From the NCBI GenBank assembly GCA_003818675.1, contig RPPD01000023.1, positions 1 through 11,792 on the forward strand: 11,792 bases of DNA, given 5' to 3'. This DNA is from Spirochaetaceae bacterium (GTDB lineage: Bacteria > Spirochaetota > Spirochaetia > SZUA-6 > RPPD01). Below are positions 7,110-11,792 of this stretch, one piece after another. A model generated the notes under the pieces. The model searched no databases and was not told the DNA's origin. It saw only the letters and a list, made by a program, of their open reading frames with translations. Each line of letters opens with the position of its first letter. The stretch's first letter is position 1. The translations under genes were made by a program, and so were the position numbers.

Positions 7110-7496
7110 GTATGGAATGATCCTGATCATGTCAGCCTTGACCGGTGTTGCGAAATCTATGGTGATGATCTGGCCTGTACCATTCCCGTCCCCGTCCTGC
7201 ATCCACGTGGTGGTAAGATCCTGGTCAAATGCCTTCCATGGATGGTATTTGCAGATCGGGGCATCCTTTTCCAGATAAAAGGTGGTGGCGCGTACTCGTG
7301 CGATTTCCATGGGAGCGGGAGTCGGGGATGGAGTCTGAGTTTCGATGGCTGTGGGAGGGTCTGGTTCGCGATTGCAGGATAAAACAAGGGCCACGGTAAG
7401 AAGAAGCAGCAGCCCGAGGAGCATGGCGCCTGAAAGCGTTTGCGCGCGAAACCCATTGCGATTCTTCATCAACAAAAAGAATAGTGGGCGAATCAT
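7107..7496 (-). pseudogene. N-terminal part of discoidin/NADase-type lipoprotein, ends at in-frame TAG
   Basis: This 129-residue frame begins at an ATG that overlaps the TGA of the kinase gene (ATGA); an ATG at 7469 is an alternative. It has a signal with a lipobox (TVALVLSC, Cys41 from the first Met), a Pro/Thr-rich linker and the first half of a discoidin-like fold: a conserved Asp-rich element (WKAFDQDLTTTWMQDGDGNG) and the strand GQIITIDFATPVKADMIRII. This is the pattern of the NADase-type glycan-binding domain common in spirochaete surface proteins: 'A.DGD..TAW.EG..G.G..I.I.F'. No ribosome site was seen, so translation probably depends on the kinase gene. The fragment ends inside the fold, so it is unlikely to be stable on its own. 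Whole gene span with both parts: 6363-7496. Confidence 0.7.
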
Positions 7497-8614
7497 TTGG
7501 TGTCAAGGCAAACTGGAAGATAAACATGGAATGTGGAGCCTTTGCCCGGAGCGGATTCCACATTGAGAAAACCCGCATGCTTGATGATTATCGATTGTAC
7601 CATGGAAAGCCCCAGGCCTGTTCCACCCAACCCTTTTTTTGTTGTGAAGTAGGGATCGAAGATCTGGCGCCGTGTTGAATCGTCAATGCCCACGCCTGTG
7701 TCCGAGACCGTTATCTCCCAGTAGGGTTCCCACGGGATAAGCGCGTGCGCAAGCTTGACTGACTCCTTGTTTTCCGTTTTCCTGATTGCAAGACTCAGGT
7801 CGCCACCCTGCGTTTCATTTTTGTCCCGCATGGTTGTCATGGCGTGCGCGGCATTAATGCACAGGTTCAGGAGGACCTGTTCTAACTGGGTTTTGTTGCC
7901 GTAAGTGGGTGCGGGAGAGCCAGGCGCTTCCCATTTTATTGTGATCTGGTTATAAAAGGTTTTTCTGCACAGTTTCACGGCGTGGTCGCAGACCTTGATA
8001 AGGTCAACGGATGAAAAGACAATCTCCTCGTTTCTGGAAAGCATTGAAAGCTGTTTGACAAGATCATTCAGGTGCGATGCGGAATCTCCAATGATTTCCA
8101 GGTATTCATTTACAGTTGCGCAATCCGGCTGTGGTGATTTTATCATCATGGGTTTCAGGAATGAAACCGAGCTCGTGATGCCGGTGAGGCTGTTGGCGAG
8201 GTCATGCGCAATCCCTGACGAGAGCATTGAGATGGACTGCTGGTTGCGCATGTTGACCAGCTGTTCCTCGGCCTTTTTTCTTGCGGAGATGTCCCTGATT
8301 ATCAACAACACGCGTTCCTGTTCTCCGAGCATCGTGTGACGCATCGTGATTTCAGTCCAGAAAAAGCTCCCGTTTGCGTGCCTGGCTTGCCATTCTACAA
8401 TCTGTGGTGCCTTCTGCGCCTCAAAAAGGTATTTTTTCAGCGCGTTTCCCGTATATGGTGAAGTACCGGAAGAAATGTCTGTGAGTGTCAGTTGTCCTGC
8501 CTTTTCCGGGGCGTAGCCGAAAATATCCCTAAGACGTTCATTTGCTTCAAGAACTTCTGCTGTATAGCCATCGGCCACTATGATCACGTCATTCACGCCA
8601 TTATAAACCGTGCG
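7493..8614 (-). pseudogene. PAS-HisKA-HATPase part of sensor histidine kinase, after in-frame TAA
   Basis: The frame is open from just after the TAA at 8615-8617 to a TGA at 7493 and is the same frame as the membrane part. It starts with the PAS domain (RTVYNGVNDVIIVADGY and following), continues with a PAS-associated segment ending ERVLLIIRDISARKKAEEQL, then the HisKA box GIAHDLANSLTGI, with the phospho-accepting His about residue 131 counted from a GTG at 8596. The ATP-binding domain has the N box VLLNLCINAAHAM, the G1 box VSDTGVGIDD (DxGxG) and the G2 box GLGGTGLGL. No receiver domain is fused. All catalytic motifs are intact. Re-initiation at the GTG at 8596, 21 bases past the stop, would yield a soluble kinase of 367 residues, but no ribosome site was seen there. 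Confidence 0.75.
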
Positions 8615-8617
8615 TTA
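8615..8617 (-). other. In-frame TAA interrupting the histidine kinase gene
   Basis: The minus-strand codons read GAG CTG AAA TAA CGC ACG GTT. In PAS kinases the domain typically begins with 'SE.KYR', so TAA stands where Tyr (TAT or TAC) is expected. A single base change explains it. It is codon 194 of a 568-codon frame that is otherwise open from 9196 to 7493. Confidence 0.85.
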
Positions 8618-9196
8618 TTTCAGCTCGGATTCCAGGAGCTTTCCGGAGTCATCCCGTATGCGCTCCAGCATGCTGCTGTTATTTTTCATGATTACATCTA
8701 TGGTCATGCCTGCACAGATTGTGAATACGCTGATGACGATGAAGGTGTTGAAATTGATGACGTCAAGCGTGACTATTTTTATACCGGATATTTCAAGCCA
8801 GGCAGCCACGCCGATGACGATCACTGAAAAAACGGTGATAAATGGAATTACCCTGCGCCCAAAAAGAAGGCCGGCAAAAACAATTGCCACGGGGATGGAA
8901 ACGATCCCCGGATCCCGCAAGCCCCCGGCCAGGTATATGTTCAGATAAACCGCGGCAAAGCCGATTGTCACGGCAATGATTGATGCGGCCAAAAACTTGC
9001 CTTGCAGATTAAGCCACAATGCGATGAGGCACACACCGGCGGTTGAAAAGAGCATGATACTGATGCTCCAGAATTCGGCAAAATATATCCAGTTCGTCAA
9101 TCCCATGATTACCGAGGCGGCTGCTATCAGGATCAGGCTGACGGAAAGAGCTTTCTTTTTTTGTCTTTTTTCCAATTCGAGATCGATTTTTGCCAT
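8615..9196 (-). pseudogene. Membrane sensor part of histidine kinase, ends at in-frame TAA
   Basis: The ATG at 9196 has the ribosome site GGAG about nine bases upstream and a promoter at 9258-9286. The 193-residue product has a basic cytoplasmic N-terminus (LELEKRQKKKA) and six hydrophobic helices (about 16-36, 43-62, 67-88, 96-112, 117-134, 146-168). Between helices 3 and 4 is GGLRDPGIVSIPVAIVFAGL, the motif 'GG.R.P......' seen in many membrane-anchored sensor kinases with a six-helix input domain. It ends with a coiled-coil-like linker (MLERIRDDSGKLLESELK) that normally leads directly into a PAS domain; that PAS-kinase continues in the same frame after the stop. As it stands it would be a membrane sensor without an output domain. 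Whole gene span: 7493-9196. Confidence 0.75.
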
Positions 9197-9317
9197 ATCT
9201 GTGCTCCGAAGGCGCCGGTGGATAGCCGGTCCCGTCAGTGTATCACCATGCTTCTTAAGTATAGGTCGCGGGTATCGTCAGTGCAAATATAAAAAAGCAG
9301 GAGGGTGAGCTGATGGA
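9197..9317 (-). promoter_or_regulatory. Intergenic region with kinase promoter (9258-9286)
   Basis: On the minus strand the -35 element TTGCAC (9281-9286) and the -10 element TATACT (9258-9263) are separated by 17 bases; transcription would begin near 9251 with a leader of about 55 bases. The leader holds a direct repeat GCCGGT (9214-9219 and 9225-9230) with an 11-base period. On the arfB side the minus strand has CAGGA...TCCTG followed by six T's just after the arfB stop, but the stem is only five pairs with a large loop, so it is a doubtful terminator. Confidence 0.6.
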
Positions 9318-9743
9318 CTATTCCTGTCCGGGACGGCTTCTGCGGAATTGTTTTCTTTCCGATGTGCGGCGTTTTGCCGAGAGCCTTCTTTCCCTGGCGC
9401 TTTTTGATGGTCTTGTTTTGTGCCGGGGTTTCATATTGGATCCATGGACCGCTTTTGTGATTAGAATGTAGAGTTTCTCAAGCGCAAGCTCGCGGTTGTG
9501 CCATTGGCTGCGGGAGTTTTGCACGCTTACTGTAAGCTCACCTTCCAGTGTAACCCTGTTTGCGAGGCTCAGCCGTACTGCATCCAGTTCTGTTGCGGTC
9601 AGGCTTGCAAGCCCGTCAAGACCAAGATGTGCCTGTACCCGTGTATTTACCTTGTTGACGTTCTGGCCGCCTGCGCCTCCTGAGCGCGAAAATGTGAGTG
9701 TACTGAGTCTTTCTATTTCATCCTTAAGCCTGTTTGTGTCCAT
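9318..9743 (-). CDS. arfB: Alternative ribosome-rescue factor ArfB (YaeJ-type peptidyl-tRNA hydrolase)
   Basis: The 141-residue protein has the class I release-factor core with the catalytic GGQ motif at 25-27 in the classic context SRSGGAGGQNVNKVNTRV, and a basic C-terminal tail (about 105-136; KPRHKTRPSKSARERRLSAK) that in ArfB enters the empty mRNA channel of stalled ribosomes. It lacks the codon-recognition domains of RF1/RF2, and its length equals the E. coli protein (about 140). It would hydrolyse peptidyl-tRNA on ribosomes that lack a stop codon. The ATG at 9743 is 11 bases after the methyltransferase stop, with AGGA overlapping that stop, so the two genes are probably co-translated. 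The stop is TAG. Confidence 0.95.
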   Translation of the reverse strand: MDTNRLKDEIERLSTLTFSRSGGAGGQNVNKVNTRVQAHLGLDGLASLTATELDAVRLSLANRVTLEGELTVSVQNSRSQWHNRELALEKLYILITKAVHGSNMKPRHKTRPSKSARERRLSAKRRTSERKQFRRSRPGQE

Positions 9744-9754
9744 GATGATTTGTC

Positions 9755-10735
9755 CTATTTGTAAACCGGATATCCCTTTTCGTCAAATCCCGAAATACCC
9801 TGCTTGCCAAGTTCAGCCGCAAATGGATTGGAGTTTTGCCAGCCTGTTTTGCCGGAACTTCTAAAGTGCAGGAGCCTTCTTATGCTGATCTCGCAGAAGA
9901 GCGGATCCAGGTCTGCTGTTGCGCACTTCCGGCCTGTGCGTTCGCACGCCAGGAGTGTAGTCCCTGCGTGTGCGAAAAAATCCAGCACAAGATTGCCTGG
10001 CTGTGAAGAGGCACTGACAATTCGCTGTATTGCCGCAAGCGGCTTTTGCGCAAAGCAGCCCGCGACGTTTTCCTCCATGCGATAAAAAACCTGTTGTATG
10101 TCCACCCATACATTTCCTGCCCTGATGTTTGGCGACTTGCCTCGCGAAAGGTTGTCGGTGACTTCGCCGCCAACTTTCTTGTAGTAGCCGCGGAGGATCT
10201 TGGGTATGTCAGTGTATTCGGCAGCAACCTCAAATTCCGGTTTGCCTTTGATATAATACAGAAGTTCCTGCCTTACAGCCATCCAGTTCCCCTGGGTTCC
10301 GTAGCCGCGCTGGTTGCGCATGGTGATGTAGCTTTTTGCCCTGAATGATGACATTCCGCGCATCATGATCATGAAGTCCGGCAGTGGCTGAAAACCCCTG
10401 TTCTGGTCTGCTCCGAGCCAGACATAAAGCGAGCTGTCATCAGCAAGTGCCGTGTCAGTATTATGTATCCATGACCCGCACCATTCAATAAACCTGGAAA
10501 CGCTTTGTTCCTCAAACGCAACCTGGTTGTACGGCGGGTCATGGAGCGCAAGCGATGCACTGACCGGTTTGGCGAGTCTTGCCATGGCTGCAGGATCTGA
10601 GGCATCCAGGCATCCAACGCGGTGAAGGCCTGTGGGATCCTCCCAGATTTCACCTAAAGCCAGTCTGCAGTGCGGCAGCAGAAGATTGCGCGCTTTTGAC
10701 TGGATATCCAGCCTGGGCAGGGGGAAATTATCCAT
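9755..10735 (-). CDS. Beta-class N4/N6 DNA methyltransferase
   Basis: The 326-residue protein carries the catalytic motif DPPY at 66-69 (LHDPPYNQ) and the AdoMet-binding motif late in the chain (LDFFAHAGTTLLACERTGRK, 251-270, then ATADLDP). This order, motif IV before a target-recognition region (about 100-240) and motif I after it, defines the beta class, which methylates N6 of adenine or N4 of cytosine. The usual F-x-G-S/T-G is replaced by F-A-H-A-G, a variation seen in the family. No restriction enzyme or specificity subunit is in the window, so it may be an orphan methyltransferase or have its partner outside. The ATG overlaps the TAA stop of the upstream lipoprotein gene (TAATG). The target sequence cannot be told from this protein alone. 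Confidence 0.9.
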   Translation of the reverse strand: MDNFPLPRLDIQSKARNLLLPHCRLALGEIWEDPTGLHRVGCLDASDPAAMARLAKPVSASLALHDPPYNQVAFEEQSVSRFIEWCGSWIHNTDTALADDSSLYVWLGADQNRGFQPLPDFMIMMRGMSSFRAKSYITMRNQRGYGTQGNWMAVRQELLYYIKGKPEFEVAAEYTDIPKILRGYYKKVGGEVTDNLSRGKSPNIRAGNVWVDIQQVFYRMEENVAGCFAQKPLAAIQRIVSASSQPGNLVLDFFAHAGTTLLACERTGRKCATADLDPLFCEISIRRLLHFRSSGKTGWQNSNPFAAELGKQGISGFDEKGYPVYK

Positions 10736-11724
10736 TATTCCTGTTGCTCCAGGAGATTTATCATGCGTGTCAGTTCCTCAATTTTTGAAAGGCTTCTGTC
10801 CCGCCCCTGGAACATAAGCTCAAAGCGGGCTTTAAAGCTTTTTGTTGAGGCTGATTCATTCCCCATAATCGTAATCTGGGATGAGTAGGGGAAAACGAAA
10901 TTATTGTCAGGGTCAAATCCTGCAATGCGGGTCGTCTGTTTTTTGAATTCCGGTCCCGCAAATTCATTTCCATCTTCGGTGTTTACAACACGGATGTAGA
11001 GAATACCTTCTTTGCTGACTCTGACACCGGCACTGATCATATAGGTGCCCTTATCCGGGCTGTCTGTGACGATAAAGAATGGTTTATCCTGCTGGGAAGG
11101 ATAAAGTTCTGGTACTCTCACAACCCCGGTCTCGGCAAGCTCCTTTGCATGTGCCAGAACTGTCTCAAGTTCTGCTGTGAGTTCCTTTAATGCTGTTATT
11201 GTATACACGCGTTCAACCAAAGGCGATTCCTCGAATATTTCGATTATGCAGTATTTCCCGCGGATTATGAGGTAGCTGGAATATGTGGTCGTGTCTTTCT
11301 TTGCAGGTAAAATCTTCAAATCAATGGTTTTATCCGAGCTGTCAGTGACTGTGACCATCTCAGCCTCGCCAAATCCGTACGGTTCGTCAAAGGATATCAA
11401 AACCCGTGTCTGGATAAAACCGTTGTCAGGATGCAGCCGCATATAGAATCCGTTTGCCGAGGTCTCATAGATTTCCGAAAATACTGTCTCATCCGCTTTT
11501 TCCTTGCGAACGGCAATGACATTGTATTTCTCATATATGAGGTCCCACCTGCGGTTGCCGGCGCAATAGCGCTTGATGAGCATGGCCTCCATCTCTCCAA
11601 CTTGAGACAGTATACAATCTTTGATGACCAGTTTGGCTGTAGTGATATCACCTGAACCGGTGCATGAAGACAAAAAACAAGAAACAATGCTGACCAGCAC
11701 AGTCAGGCATGCAATCGCGCTCAT
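10735..11724 (-). CDS. Lipoprotein of unknown function
   Basis: The 329-residue product starts at an ATG preceded by AAAGGGG about 6 bases away and overlaps the upstream gene's TGA (ATGA). The signal region ends with a good lipobox, FLSSC (Cys21). The mature part is mixed alpha/beta with no motif I recognise: an N-terminal half with strand-rich segments (for example RWDLIYEKYNVIAVRKEKAD and TYSSYLIIRGKYCIIEIFEE), a helix rich in Glu/Ala/Leu near 180-205, and a C-terminal half with strands ending in a charged helix (LSKIEELTRMINLLEQQE). It is probably anchored at the inner or outer membrane facing the periplasm. The neighbours (methyltransferase, ArfB) give no functional hint; the cluster may be positional only. 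The stop is TAA. Confidence 0.82.
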   Translation of the reverse strand: MSAIACLTVLVSIVSCFLSSCTGSGDITTAKLVIKDCILSQVGEMEAMLIKRYCAGNRRWDLIYEKYNVIAVRKEKADETVFSEIYETSANGFYMRLHPDNGFIQTRVLISFDEPYGFGEAEMVTVTDSSDKTIDLKILPAKKDTTTYSSYLIIRGKYCIIEIFEESPLVERVYTITALKELTAELETVLAHAKELAETGVVRVPELYPSQQDKPFFIVTDSPDKGTYMISAGVRVSKEGILYIRVVNTEDGNEFAGPEFKKQTTRIAGFDPDNNFVFPYSSQITIMGNESASTKSFKARFELMFQGRDRSLSKIEELTRMINLLEQQE

Positions 11725-11792
11725 GTGATCCCCTTTAATATGGCGCGGGCATCCTTCAGGTGCTCCTTCGCGGCCTCATGCCAGTTGAAGTA
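11721..11792 (-). CDS. C-terminal end of an upstream gene, cut by window
   Basis: The frame is open from the window edge to a TGA at 11721-11723 that overlaps the ATG of the lipoprotein gene. The visible 23 residues (YFNWHEAAKEHLKDARAILK and three more) look like an amphipathic helix, compatible with the end of a helical repeat or a cytoplasmic protein. The ATGA overlap and matching frame support a real gene end. The product cannot be identified. Confidence 0.55.
   Translation of the reverse strand, partial: YFNWHEAAKEHLKDARAILKGIT

Noticed and set aside
7107..8617. Recoding of TAG or TAA as a sense codon across the genome
   Set aside because: Five gene ends here use TAG (for example arfB and the methyltransferase) and two use TAA, all at natural C-termini, so these codons work as stops.
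9287..9320. Terminator after arfB
   Set aside because: There is a run of T's on the minus strand but only a five-pair stem with a very large loop, too weak to call as a separate feature.
1..11792. CRISPR array, insertion sequence, tRNA or prophage
   Set aside because: No regularly spaced repeats, transposase motifs, terminal inverted repeats, tRNA-like folds or phage genes were seen.

Overview
All supported genes in this window lie on the minus strand, so transcription runs from the right end to the left end. The encoded proteins suggest a didermic (Gram-negative) bacterium: there are several predicted lipoproteins, two small secreted proteins that look like outer-membrane barrels, and a secreted M23-type peptidase. 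A discoidin/NADase-type carbohydrate-binding lipoprotein, WG-repeat proteins, TPR-M23 proteins and relaxed lipoboxes are a combination I associate with Spirochaetota. That assignment is inference; no phylogenetic marker is present. Base composition looks balanced and even across the window. No RNA gene, insertion sequence, phage gene or CRISPR array was seen.

Layout in the order of transcription. (1) A cut gene end (11721-11792) overlaps a lipoprotein of unknown function (10735-11724). This is followed without a gap by a beta-class DNA methyltransferase (9755-10735) and the ribosome-rescue hydrolase ArfB (9318-9743). These form one tightly packed run. (2) A 121-base gap carries a good sigma70-type promoter for a sensor histidine kinase gene (7493-9196). 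This gene overlaps a discoidin/NADase-type lipoprotein gene (6363-7496). Each of these two neighbours is broken by a single in-frame stop codon: TAA at 8615-8617 between membrane sensor and PAS-kinase, and TAG at 7107-7109 inside the carbohydrate-binding domain. The frame is otherwise open and the homology-like sequence continues on both sides. (3) A TspO/MBR-like membrane protein (5525-6334), a WG-repeat lipoprotein (4515-5510) and a secreted TPR plus M23 peptidase (2661-4493) are spaced like an operon. (4) Two small secreted proteins of barrel-like composition follow (1579-2535 and 983-1492), then a secreted alpha/beta-hydrolase-like protein (1-876) that runs off the left edge and has its own strong promoter.

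Most of the products act at or outside the inner membrane: a sensor, lipoproteins, a cell-wall peptidase and outer-membrane-like proteins. The methyltransferase and ArfB are the cytoplasmic exceptions. The feature most worth a second look is the pair of adjacent, overlapping genes that each carry exactly one internal stop. They may be a decaying sensory operon, a readthrough or split-protein arrangement, or sequence errors.
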